From the NCBI GenBank assembly GCA_937916405.1, contig CALFUF010000178.1:1-19647 (forward strand): 19,647 bases of DNA, in the 5' to 3' direction. Below the pieces are notes generated by a model. It did not search any database. It saw only the letters and a program-made list of their open reading frames with translations, and had not been told where the DNA came from. This DNA comes from an uncultured Prevotella sp. (GTDB taxonomy: Bacteria > Bacteroidota > Bacteroidia > Bacteroidales > Bacteroidaceae). Below are positions 7,098 through 13,612 of this stretch, in pieces. Every line of letters starts with the position of its first letter. Within the stretch, counting starts at the first letter, position 1. The position numbers and the translations under genes are program-made.

Positions 7098-7301
7098 ATC
7101 AAATTATTTTGGTCGTTTCGACTTGATCTACGACCTATACCGAAAAAAGGTTATGGAAGAAAAGAGTATAATTCAAAAAAGAATCTATTTGGTCATTCTA
7201 CCGACTGGAGTGACTACGACTGGTGCACAGAGGCTGAATTACTGGATGCTTATGCAGGACTTTACATCGCTTTCCATAGGACTTTACATCGCTTTCCATA
7301 G
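7098..7301 (+). pseudogene. Possible degenerate ORF, unassigned
   Basis: This plus-strand frame is open for 67 codons but has no ATG near its start. Parts look protein-like (LRPIPKKGYGRKEYNSKK, then HSTDWSDYDWCTEAELLD). A second frame over the same bases begins with ATG at 7084 and runs 79 codons, but its composition is less convincing. Both run into the 22-bp tandem repeats at 7256. It is probably a decayed gene end; no family recognised. Confidence 0.25.
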
Positions 7302-7321
7302 GACTTTGCCTCGTTTCCAAT
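7256..7321 (+). repeat. 22-bp tandem repeat, three units, with a nearby inverted copy
   Basis: AGGACTTTACATCGCTTTCC plus AT occurs at 7256-7277 and 7278-7299. A diverged third unit follows at 7300-7321. A further copy in the opposite orientation lies at 7369-7390. Between them, CCCCCTAAAAGATAAG (about 7332) is roughly complementary to CTATCTTTT...AGGGGG (about 7390-7410), so the block can fold as a larger imperfect palindrome. Confidence 0.75.
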
Positions 7322-7445
7322 AAAGGTTATACCCCCTAAAAGATAAGACTTTTACCCCCTAAACCCTTATCGGAAACGACGTAAAACCCTATCTTTTCCA
7401 ATTAGGGGGGTGCCAGACTACCACATACGACCTCCTTTAGTGCCC

Positions 7446-7607
7446 TTACACTTACAGTTAGAGTTTGCAATAAGGAGAGAACCAAAATACGCATAAATTA
7501 TGTATAAATATATACTATATATATAATATATATATTATATATATAGTATAAGACCTCGGTTTTTCATAGAGAATAACACAAAATTGTAACTGTAAGTGTA
7601 AGTGTAA
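7446..7607. repeat. Inverted repeat CTTACACTTACAGTTA flanking an AT palindrome
   Basis: CTTACACTTACAGTTA (starting about 7446) is matched in inverse orientation by TAACTGTAAGTGTAAG (about 7587-7602), with one extra 6-bp GTGTAA unit on the right side. The inverted pair encloses the perfect AT palindrome at 7511-7550. No gene is present. Confidence 0.7.
7511..7550. repeat. Perfect 40-bp AT-rich palindrome
   Basis: The 40 bases from TATACTATAT to ATATAGTATA are identical to their own reverse complement. With one G and one C in the whole stretch, it would extrude easily as a cruciform or form a long hairpin in RNA. It is flanked by short inverted repeats on either side. Confidence 0.85.
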
Positions 7608-7623
7608 GAAATTGACGAAAGGA

Positions 7624-7685
7624 AATCAGTCGGTAACTGAAGGGCATTCAATTACCGACTGACCACGACTCAGTTACCGACTGAT
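7624..7685. repeat. 17-bp inverted repeat AATCAGTCGGTAACTGA
   Basis: AATCAGTCGGTAACTGA (7624-7640) is repeated exactly in inverse orientation at 7669-7685. A third partial copy (ATTACCGACTGA) lies between them. It could be the terminator or processing structure at the end of the leftward rel transcript, or a binding site array. Confidence 0.7.
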
Positions 7686-7700
7686 TTTGATGATAAGCGT

Positions 7701-7831
7701 TCAATAACTGAACCCATGACCGTTCCACTTCAGTGTCTTCTGGGTCTTCTTACCATTGCGCTCCCAAAGGGTGATGCCGCTACTGCCAGCGTGCAACAGG
7801 CAAAAAGGATGGCAAATGATAATCTTTTCAT
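7701..7831 (-). pseudogene. Remnant of a small signal-peptide protein gene, overlapping the rel stop
   Basis: The ATG (7831-7829) overlaps the rel TGA in an ATGA arrangement, suggesting translational coupling. The ORF encodes only 33 residues: a signal sequence MKRLSFAILFACCTLAVAA, then a short basic tail to TGA at 7730. After shifting one frame near residue 19, the reading continues as ITLWERNGKKTQKTLKWNG to TGA at 7701-7703, which looks more like natural protein. I infer a frameshifted, probably shortened gene for a secreted protein of about 43 residues. Function unknown. Confidence 0.45.
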
Positions 7832-10044
7832 ATTCTGTTAACTTGTTTGACACCTTTGACGGTACGTAGTTTCTTGATGAGGGACTCCAGACGGGTGTTG
7901 TCGTCGATCATGATGACGAGGTTGCCACTGAACAGGCCGTCGTGTGAGTCGATGTTGATGCTGCGCAGCACCAGTTTCTCGTCCTTGGAGATGATACTGG
8001 TGAGGTTGTTGACGATGCCGATATCATCGTTGCCGATGACACGCAGGGTGATGGCATACTGTGACGAGCCTTTCCCACTCCATCTCGCACGGACGACACG
8101 ATAGCCGAAACGTTTCTTGAGTTCCGGGGCGTTAGGACAGTCCTCACGATGAATCTTTATACCACCGCTGACGGTGACGAAGCCAAAGACCTTGTCGCCA
8201 TAGATAGGCTGACAGCAACGAGCCAACTGATAGTCGACACCCTTCAGGTTGCGGTCGATAACCAGTACGTCGTCAGAGAGTTGTGAACTGAAAGAGGAGA
8301 GCTGGGAGTTGTCCAAGACAAAGTCAGCGGCTGTCTGGGCGACATTATTACCCGTGACGGGCTGCTCTCCCTGCTGCAACTCCACATACTTGTCGATGAC
8401 GTGGTTGACATCCAGTGTGCCGTCCGCTATCTGCCGATAGAAATCACTCGTCTCCTTGAAACCCAGTTTCTTGATGAGGTGCTGCATGGTGGACTCCTCC
8501 TGCTCCACCTTACGGTTCTTGAACTTCCGTTCCAAAGTCTCCTTGGCAAAGAGAGCCTCCTTGACCTGTGTCTCCTTCAGTGCCAGACGGATCTTCGACT
8601 TGGCACGCGAGGTCTTCACGATGTTCAACCATTCCTGACGGGGTTTCTGTGTGGACGAGGTCATAATCTCCACCTGGTCACCACTCTGCAGGGGCTGACG
8701 AAGCGGTACCACCTTGTTGTTGATACGGGCACCCGTGCAGGCATTACCTATCTTGGAGTGGATATGATAGGCGAAGTCAAGGACCGTGGCACCCTTTGGG
8801 AACTTATACAAGTCACCCTTCGGCGTGAACACAAACACCTCATCCTCGTAGAGATCCATCTTAAACTGGTCCATCGCCTCCAAGCCGTCACTGGTCTCCA
8901 ACATCGAGCGGATATTCGTGAGCCACTCGTCCAATCCCGACTCACCCTTCACACCCTTGTAACGCCAGTGAGCGGCGACACCACGCTCCGCAATCTCGTC
9001 CATGCGCTCCGTACGGATCTGTACCTCCACCCATTTCTGCTCAGGACCCAAGACGGTGATATGCAGACTCTCATAACCGTTCGACTTCGGCACACTCAAC
9101 CAGTCACGCAACCGCTTCGGGTTCGGCTGATACATATCGGTGACGATGGAGTACACCTGCCAGCAGTGCATCTTCTCTTTCTCCACGGGGGAGTCAAGAA
9201 TGACACGGATGGCGAAGAGGTCGTAGACACCCTCGAAGGCACACTTCTGTTTCTTCATCTTCTGCCAGATGGAGTGGATGGACTTCGTGCGTCCTTTGAT
9301 ATGGAACTTCAGTCCTGCGGCTTTCAGATGCTCACTGATCGGTTGGATGAAACGCTGGATATACGCATCACGACTCTTCTTCGTCTCACTGAGTTTCTCC
9401 TTGATATGATAGTAAGCATCATGCTCCAGGTATTTCAACGACAAGTCCTCCAACTCACTCTTCAGTTTATAGAGTCCGAGCTTGTGGGCAAGGGGCGCAT
9501 AGAGATAAGCAGCCTCCTCGCTGACCTCCCGTTGCTGGTCTTTCTGTCTGGTGTCACGGATCTGACGCATCAGGTTGACACGGTCGGCAATCATGATGAG
9601 GATGACCCGCATGTCCTCGGCAAAGGAGAGCAGCAGGTTACGGAAATTCTCCGTCTCGATGACAGGGTTCTTTTTGTAGAGTTCCTGAATGCGCTGTAAG
9701 CCATGCAGAATACGGGCGACAGACTCTCCGAACTCACGCTGTACCACCTCGACGGTGAGGAAGCCGTCCTCAATACAAGGATGCAACAGGACGGCAAGGA
9801 CAGCGTCACGCTTCAGTCCTATCTCCTCGACCACGAGGGATGCGGTCTGGAAACTGAGCAGCATGGGGTTCAAGTCGAACACATCACGGTGGATATGGTT
9901 CTGCTCGATATAATCAGTCAGGTACTGGCGCATCTTCTCCTCGTCACCCTCCATGAGTGACGTCCCGATTTCCTGCTTCACCTGATTATAAAGCGAGAGT
10001 ATCTCCTCCTTCTCCTTCGATGTAAACTCAAATCTTGCTGTCAT
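7828..10044 (-). CDS. relA: RelA/SpoT-family (p)ppGpp synthetase with degenerate hydrolase domain
   Basis: The 738-residue protein has the full long-RSH layout, which makes the stringent-response alarmone from ATP and GDP or GTP. Order: hydrolase-like domain (about 20-190), synthetase (250-362; DLFAIRVIL, VPKSNGYESLHITVLG, EVQIRT, GVAAHWRYK), TGS (402-462), helical region, zinc-finger or conserved-Cys domain (C610, C611, H632, C636), and ACT (663-738). In the hydrolase domain the usual HD metal motif reads LLHPCIED (H88-P89), and the earlier HP motif is replaced by NPMLLSFQ. Two of the manganese ligands therefore appear lost, while E92-D93 and D153 remain. The substrate-loop motif is RLRD (311-314), closer to the RxKD of bifunctional enzymes than to the ExDD of E. 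coli RelA. I infer a synthetase-only enzyme. It follows a DUF6922-like gene by 8 nt. Confidence 0.92.
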   Translation of the reverse strand: MTARFEFTSKEKEEILSLYNQVKQEIGTSLMEGDEEKMRQYLTDYIEQNHIHRDVFDLNPMLLSFQTASLVVEEIGLKRDAVLAVLLHPCIEDGFLTVEVVQREFGESVARILHGLQRIQELYKKNPVIETENFRNLLLSFAEDMRVILIMIADRVNLMRQIRDTRQKDQQREVSEEAAYLYAPLAHKLGLYKLKSELEDLSLKYLEHDAYYHIKEKLSETKKSRDAYIQRFIQPISEHLKAAGLKFHIKGRTKSIHSIWQKMKKQKCAFEGVYDLFAIRVILDSPVEKEKMHCWQVYSIVTDMYQPNPKRLRDWLSVPKSNGYESLHITVLGPEQKWVEVQIRTERMDEIAERGVAAHWRYKGVKGESGLDEWLTNIRSMLETSDGLEAMDQFKMDLYEDEVFVFTPKGDLYKFPKGATVLDFAYHIHSKIGNACTGARINNKVVPLRQPLQSGDQVEIMTSSTQKPRQEWLNIVKTSRAKSKIRLALKETQVKEALFAKETLERKFKNRKVEQEESTMQHLIKKLGFKETSDFYRQIADGTLDVNHVIDKYVELQQGEQPVTGNNVAQTAADFVLDNSQLSSFSSQLSDDVLVIDRNLKGVDYQLARCCQPIYGDKVFGFVTVSGGIKIHREDCPNAPELKKRFGYRVVRARWSGKGSSQYAITLRVIGNDDIGIVNNLTSIISKDEKLVLRSINIDSHDGLFSGNLVIMIDDNTRLESLIKKLRTVKGVKQVNRI

Positions 10045-10052
10045 GCAAAAGA

Positions 10053-10415
10053 TTAATGCTCACTAAATTTAACCTCTTTATTTGCTGCGGTTATTTTGTT
10101 AATGTGTCGCGCTTCCTTCGATTTCACATAGGCTCCTGGTCGCTTCACATGAAAGTAATACCATGCAAAAAACTTGTTAAGAATAAAATAGCGGTCTCCC
10201 AAAGGAGCCACATTCTCCATCCAAGCTTTCTTAATAAACTTGCTCGAATAAAATTCGAAAAGTCTGTCGATATCATCCAAATCAAGATGGAGAAAGACAA
10301 GTTCCACCAGTATGTTATCAGGAACATCCTTGATAGCATTTACATTATAGGACCAAAACGCATTCTCCTGTTTGAGCCGTTTTATCAGGTATGGTTTTAT
10401 TTCCTCTTTTAGCAT
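10053..10415 (-). CDS. DUF6922-like protein upstream of rel
   Basis: Starting from the Met at 10415 this is a 120-residue protein beginning MLKEEIKPYLIKRLKQENAF. It contains WSYNVNAIKDVPDNILVELV, then HLDLDDIDRLFEFY and a basic C-terminal part (YFHVKRPGAYVKSKEARH). This resembles the small Bacteroidetes family now called DUF6922, often found beside AbiEii-type nucleotidyltransferase toxins and thought to be the antitoxin side. No toxin gene is present here. A longer start at 10460 is possible on paper, but the promoter at 10438-10469 lies inside that extension, so 10415 is preferred. It precedes rel by 8 nt and probably shares its transcript. Family call is from memory. Confidence 0.6.
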   Translation of the reverse strand: MLKEEIKPYLIKRLKQENAFWSYNVNAIKDVPDNILVELVFLHLDLDDIDRLFEFYSSKFIKKAWMENVAPLGDRYFILNKFFAWYYFHVKRPGAYVKSKEARHINKITAANKEVKFSEH

Positions 10416-10437
10416 CACCAATATCTTTAATCGTTTG

Positions 10438-10469
10438 CAAAAATACAAATAAGTGTGCAAAATGCCAAA
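10438..10469 (-). promoter_or_regulatory. Promoter of the DUF6922-like / rel operon
   Basis: On the minus strand TTTG (10466-10469) and TATTTTTG (10438-10445) are 20 nt apart. Predicted start near 10431, about 16 nt before the preferred ATG. The site decides the start of the gene downstream. Confidence 0.7.
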
Positions 10470-10631
10470 TTTTGGAGCAGCGAAAACAAAGAATGCTCGT
10501 ATTTTATTTGTTGAGTCGCAACAAAATTCAATTGTAGGAGGAAGTGTGAATATAAAAAAGATTGACGAATGAGGGGAAACGGAGTTATTATATTAAATGT
10601 TGTAAAAGTCTTTGCGATATAGAAGCATTAA
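10461..10631. other. Short intergenic region with no feature seen
   Basis: AT-rich DNA between the rel-operon promoter and the ORF6N remnant. No gene, RNA or strong repeat was seen. Confidence 0.5.
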
Positions 10632-10733
10632 TATCATATTGGCGCCTCCATCAAAGACTTGGGAAAGAAGAGGTTTGCCTTTGCCTTGATGCAAGACATC
10701 ATGGCGGATGATTTCATGAAGAAGATTAAGTAG
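10632..10733 (+). pseudogene. C-terminal remnant of an ORF6N-type protein
   Basis: A 33-codon plus-strand stretch reads YHIGASIKDLGKKRFAFALM and continues to TAG. The YHIGAS.KDLGKK.FAF pattern is characteristic of the C-terminus of Bacteroidetes ORF6N-domain DNA-binding proteins (phage or mobile-element associated). The frame is closed by TAA just upstream, and the HDRFLIID motif that should precede it is missing, so only the tail survives. Confidence 0.5.
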
Positions 10734-10754
10734 CATGAAAAAAGTAATAAAAGG

Positions 10755-10786
10755 TTTGGTCACGATGAAAATGTTTGTTATATTTG
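10755..10786 (+). promoter_or_regulatory. Promoter upstream of the NRPS remnant
   Basis: TTTG (10755-10758) and TATATTTG (10779-10786) are 20 nt apart. Predicted start near 10793, about 22 nt before the ATG at 10815. The promoter appears intact although the gene behind it is broken. Confidence 0.65.
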
Positions 10787-10814
10787 CAAGTTGTATTAAC
10801 AATAATAGAACATA

Positions 10815-11331
10815 ATGGAGACCAAAGTATTCGAGGTGAGAACTGCCACAGACGAGGAGGCACGGCAATTACTGTCTCTGTCGCGAGGCGAGACGTTCGC
10901 ATATAACACCACAGAGACATGGAATATCCCAACGAGCGGGTGAAGTATATGATGGAGGACTCCGAAGCCACGCTGACCATTGACGAGGCTGTCGTGAGGG
11001 AGGCCGTCGCCTGCGGACTGGGCGGGGAGCTGCGCACTGCATGCCCGGAGAACCTTGCCTATATGATTTATACCTCAGGCTCAACGGGCAAGCCTAAGGG
11101 GGTGATGATACAGCACATTTCACAGTATCAACAAGAAATAATACACTCTATATCAAATATGAATATGATTATAAAAAATGATGTCAATGGCGGCAAGGAA
11201 GTCAGGGAACTGCTGAAGTCGAAGATACAGACAGGAACAAGAAAAGCATAGACAAGGGCATCCCCGTGGACATGGCACTCGACGATGACCAACTCTTCGA
11301 CATCGAATATCTGAGCAAACTGTTCAAATAA
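10815..11331 (+). pseudogene. Collapsed NRPS adenylation-domain gene
   Basis: The first frame (ATG 10815) gives 42 codons containing EEARQLLSLSRGETFAYNTT, a typical lead-in to an adenylation domain, and stops at 10941. A second frame from 10919 carries YPNERVKYMMEDSEA and the ATP-binding core LAYMIYTSGSTGKPKGVMI. The conserved 60-80 residues that normally lie between these parts are absent, so an internal deletion with a frameshift is likely. After about 11120 the sequence no longer resembles an adenylation domain. A third frame ends with VDMALDDDQLFDIEYLSKLF to TAA at 11329-11331; I cannot assign that piece. The gene cannot make a working synthetase. Confidence 0.7.
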
Positions 11332-11348
11332 AATTCCAAATTATTTCG

Positions 11349-11356
11349 TACCTTTG
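11349..11356 (+). promoter_or_regulatory. -7 element (TACCTTTG) almost adjacent to the start codon
   Basis: TACCTTTG matches TAnnTTTG and ends only 5 nt before the ATG at 11362. No good TTTG lies 19-20 nt upstream. If used, transcription would begin at or within a few bases of the start codon, giving a leaderless mRNA. Confidence 0.5.
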
Positions 11357-11361
11357 CAAAT

Positions 11362-11811
11362 ATGTATGAGTTAAATCTTCCATCATATGAGCTACGGCTG
11401 GGCGGGACACGAGAGAAGCCAGAGATTTTCGACTTTCTCAGACGCCGTTTCGTGAAACTGACTCCTGAGGAGTGGGTTCGCCAGCATTTCGTACACTGGT
11501 TGGTGGAGCATAAAGGCTATCCTAAGGGCTTGTTAGGTAATGAGATTGAGCTGCAAGTAGGAGAAAAGAAACTGCGTTGTGACTCTATCCTATACGACAA
11601 CAACACACGTCCGTTAATGATTATCGAATACAAGGCTTCTACTGTTGCCTTATCGCAGAAGGTCTTCGACCAAATATCAGCTTACAATCTGCTCCTGCAC
11701 GTCGACTATCTGACTATCAGTAATGGTTTGCAGCATTACTGCTGCAGGATGAACTACGAGCTGAAGTGTTACGAATTCCTGCAAGAAATCCCTGATTACG
11801 AAAAAATATAG
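11362..11811 (+). CDS. HSDR_N-type (type I restriction N-terminal-like) nuclease-fold protein
   Basis: The 149-residue protein corresponds to the stand-alone HSDR_N_2-type family (PF13588), common in Bacteroidetes. It begins MYELNLPSYELRLGG, continues WVRQHFVHWLVEHKGYP, then shows a PD-(D/E)xK-like core: D in KKLRCDSILYD and E-x-K in MIIEYKAS. It ends with HVDYLTISNGLQHYCCRM and FLQEIPDY, all typical of full-length members. It is not a type I restriction subunit by itself, and no hsdM or hsdS genes are nearby. Its biological role is not established. The length is normal, so the gene is probably intact. It converges on the zinc-ribbon gene, sharing the hairpin at 11808-11833. Confidence 0.8.
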   Translation: MYELNLPSYELRLGGTREKPEIFDFLRRRFVKLTPEEWVRQHFVHWLVEHKGYPKGLLGNEIELQVGEKKLRCDSILYDNNTRPLMIIEYKASTVALSQKVFDQISAYNLLLHVDYLTISNGLQHYCCRMNYELKCYEFLQEIPDYEKI

Positions 11812-11833
11812 GCGTGGAATTTTCCACGCCTAT
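11808..11833 (-). terminator. Intrinsic terminator between convergent genes
   Basis: ATAGGCGTGGAA pairs with TTCCACGCCTAT in a 12-bp perfect stem with a tiny loop. On the minus strand the hairpin is followed by ATTTTTT, as expected for a Rho-independent terminator of the zinc-ribbon gene. The plus-strand gene's TAG sits inside the left arm, so it may serve both genes. Confidence 0.8.
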
Positions 11834-11853
11834 TCATTGATGGTACTATAGCT

Positions 11854-12699
11854 TTATGCCTCAGATGGGGTATCCTCGGCAGCCTTCTTGGTAGTCTTAC
11901 GGATAGCACGCTTACGAGGTTTCTTCTCCTCCGTTGCTGTTGTAACCACCTTGACACCAGCCAGTTCCGGGTCAATCATAATACGACCGCAATACTCACA
12001 AACGATGACCTTCTTGTGCATTTTGATATCCAACTGGCGCTGGGGTGGAATCTTATTGAAGCAACCACCACATGCATCACGCTGCACATAGACGATACCG
12101 AGTCCGTTACGAGCATTCTTACGGATACGCTTGAAAGATGTCAGCAGACGTGGCTCAATCTTTGCCTCCAAGTCTTTCACTTTTGCCTTCAACTTATCCT
12201 CCTCAGCACGGGTCTCCTCCATAATCTCGTCCAACTCACCCTTCTTCACTTCCAGTGCCTGCTGACGGTCTTGGATGATATCCTGGTTCTTAGCCAGTTC
12301 CTCTTTCTTCTCCTCGATACGGAGCTGAGCCTCCTTGATCTTCTTGTTACAGAGTTCGATCTCCAGTGACTGGAACTCGATTTCCTTGGTCAGCGTGTCG
12401 TACTCACGGTTGTTCTTCACATCGTTCAACTGAGTCTTGTAACGCTCTACACTTGCCTTTGCGGTCTCTATCTCACCCTTCTTCTGTGAGATAGCCATCT
12501 CAAACTCTTTGATGTCATTCTCAATTTTCTCAATACGAGTGCTCAAGCCCTCGATCTCATCCTCAAGGTCTTGTACTTCCAGAGGCAGCTCACCTCTCAA
12601 TGCACGCTTTTCATCAATGCCTGAAAGCGTTGTCTGCAGCTGATAGAGGGTCTTCAAGCGCTCCTCAACTGGCATGTCTGTAGGGTCTTTCTTTGCCAT
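11854..12699 (-). CDS. Coiled-coil protein with C4-type zinc ribbon
   Basis: The 281-residue protein is largely a long coiled coil (about residues 25-185, rich in Glu, Lys, Leu and Ile). A C4 zinc ribbon follows: C210-GG-C213 in DACGGCFNK and C234-EY-C237 in VCEYCGRIMIDPEL. The C-terminus is a Lys/Arg/Thr-rich tail (KKPRKRAIRKTTKKAAED). This is the zf-RING_7/CT398 family; its role is uncertain, with suggested links to nucleic acids or to secretion. The gene lies 52 nt downstream of the Nif3 gene in the same direction, an association seen across many bacteria. The start codon at 12699 gives the usual N-terminus. Terminator at 11808-11833. Confidence 0.88.
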   Translation of the reverse strand: MAKKDPTDMPVEERLKTLYQLQTTLSGIDEKRALRGELPLEVQDLEDEIEGLSTRIEKIENDIKEFEMAISQKKGEIETAKASVERYKTQLNDVKNNREYDTLTKEIEFQSLEIELCNKKIKEAQLRIEEKKEELAKNQDIIQDRQQALEVKKGELDEIMEETRAEEDKLKAKVKDLEAKIEPRLLTSFKRIRKNARNGLGIVYVQRDACGGCFNKIPPQRQLDIKMHKKVIVCEYCGRIMIDPELAGVKVVTTATEEKKPRKRAIRKTTKKAAEDTPSEA

Positions 12700-12751
12700 A
12701 ATTCTTTTTAATTATTCGTTATTTCAATATTTAGTTATTTCTATATTTCGA

Positions 12752-13537
12752 CTAAAGATAAATAATCGGATTCGTACAAGTCTCTGCCATGTACGTCCTC
12801 ACCTCCGGACACTCTTTCTGAAGGATGTCACGGAATATCTCGCTGGTATATTGCTCACTCTGATAGTGTCCGATGACACATATCTGAATGCGTTGCTCAT
12901 AACCGAAATACTGGTGATAATGCATCTCACCTGTGATAAAAGCGTCAGCACCTTGCAGGACTGCCTCGTCAAGCAGGAAGTCACCTGCACCGCCGCAGAT
13001 GGCAACACGCTGGATGGGACGGCGGAGCAGCTCGTTACACATGGCACACTCCACGTCAAACCGTTTCTTCACGAGTAGCACAAAGTCATCAGCAGCCATC
13101 GCCTCGGGCAACATACCAATCACACCACTACCTGCCTCAATACCGTCAACGGTCTTCTGAGCGAAGAATTGAGTGTTCTGCAATCCCAGATGCTCCGCGA
13201 TTTTCCAATTGACACCGTCCTGCGCATTATCCATATTGGTATGCATCGAGATGACAACGATGTCATGCTTAATCGCCTTGATGACAGTACGTTGCACGTC
13301 ATTAGCATCCGTTATCTGCTTCAGTCCACGAAACAACAAGGGATGATGGCTCACGATGAGGTTACACCCCTTCGCAATCGCTTCATCAACTATCCGTTCG
13401 TTGACGTCCAGACACAATAATGCCCCTGAAACCTCCGCCTCTGTCAGTCCTACTTGCAGGCCAGCATTATCCCAGCTTTCCTGCAAGGGCAGGGGCGCGA
13501 ATCGTTCAAGGGCGCTCAGCACTTGCTTAATTTTCAC
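12752..13537 (-). CDS. Nif3-family dinuclear metal-centre protein
   Basis: The 261-residue protein has the features of the Nif3/YbgI family, which forms toroidal hexamers and binds two metal ions. It has ESWDNAGLQVG at the N-terminus, SHHPLLFRGLK (first His pair), SMHTNMDNAQDGVN (His and Asp ligands), and near the C-terminus TGEMHYHQYF and GHYQSEQYTSEIF (His and Glu ligands). The length matches the short YbgI form; it lacks the PII-like insertion of longer members. Annotation as GTP cyclohydrolase type 2 is common but poorly supported. It is followed by the zinc-ribbon gene, probably as an operon. Confidence 0.88.
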   Translation of the reverse strand: MKIKQVLSALERFAPLPLQESWDNAGLQVGLTEAEVSGALLCLDVNERIVDEAIAKGCNLIVSHHPLLFRGLKQITDANDVQRTVIKAIKHDIVVISMHTNMDNAQDGVNWKIAEHLGLQNTQFFAQKTVDGIEAGSGVIGMLPEAMAADDFVLLVKKRFDVECAMCNELLRRPIQRVAICGGAGDFLLDEAVLQGADAFITGEMHYHQYFGYEQRIQICVIGHYQSEQYTSEIFRDILQKECPEVRTYMAETCTNPIIYL

Positions 13538-13559
13538 GCTTATATATTATTTGATGGTG

Positions 13560-13567
13560 CAAAGATA
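13560..13567 (-). promoter_or_regulatory. -7 element (TATCTTTG) overlapped by a hairpin, upstream of the Nif3 gene
   Basis: TATCTTTG on the minus strand lies 23 nt before the start codon. There is no clear -33 TTTG. AGATACTG (13563-13570) and CAGTATCT (13580-13587) form an 8-bp inverted repeat that overlaps the -7 box, a possible operator or chance hairpin. Confidence 0.5.
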
Positions 13568-13612
13568 CTGTTTTTTTAGCAGTATCTCACATATTACTCC
13601 GTTTTTTTAGCG

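Noticed and set aside
7256..7321. CRISPR array
   Set aside because: Units are directly adjacent 22-mers without spacers, and no cas genes are present.
8401..9699. 432-codon plus-strand ORF
   Set aside because: It lies entirely antisense to rel, whose domains and motifs are unmistakable; the antisense translation is low-complexity and resembles no family.
10919..11251. Intact 110-aa AMP-binding protein
   Set aside because: It holds only a piece of the adenylation domain, starts in mid-domain and loses similarity after the ATP-binding core, so it is treated as part of a pseudogene.
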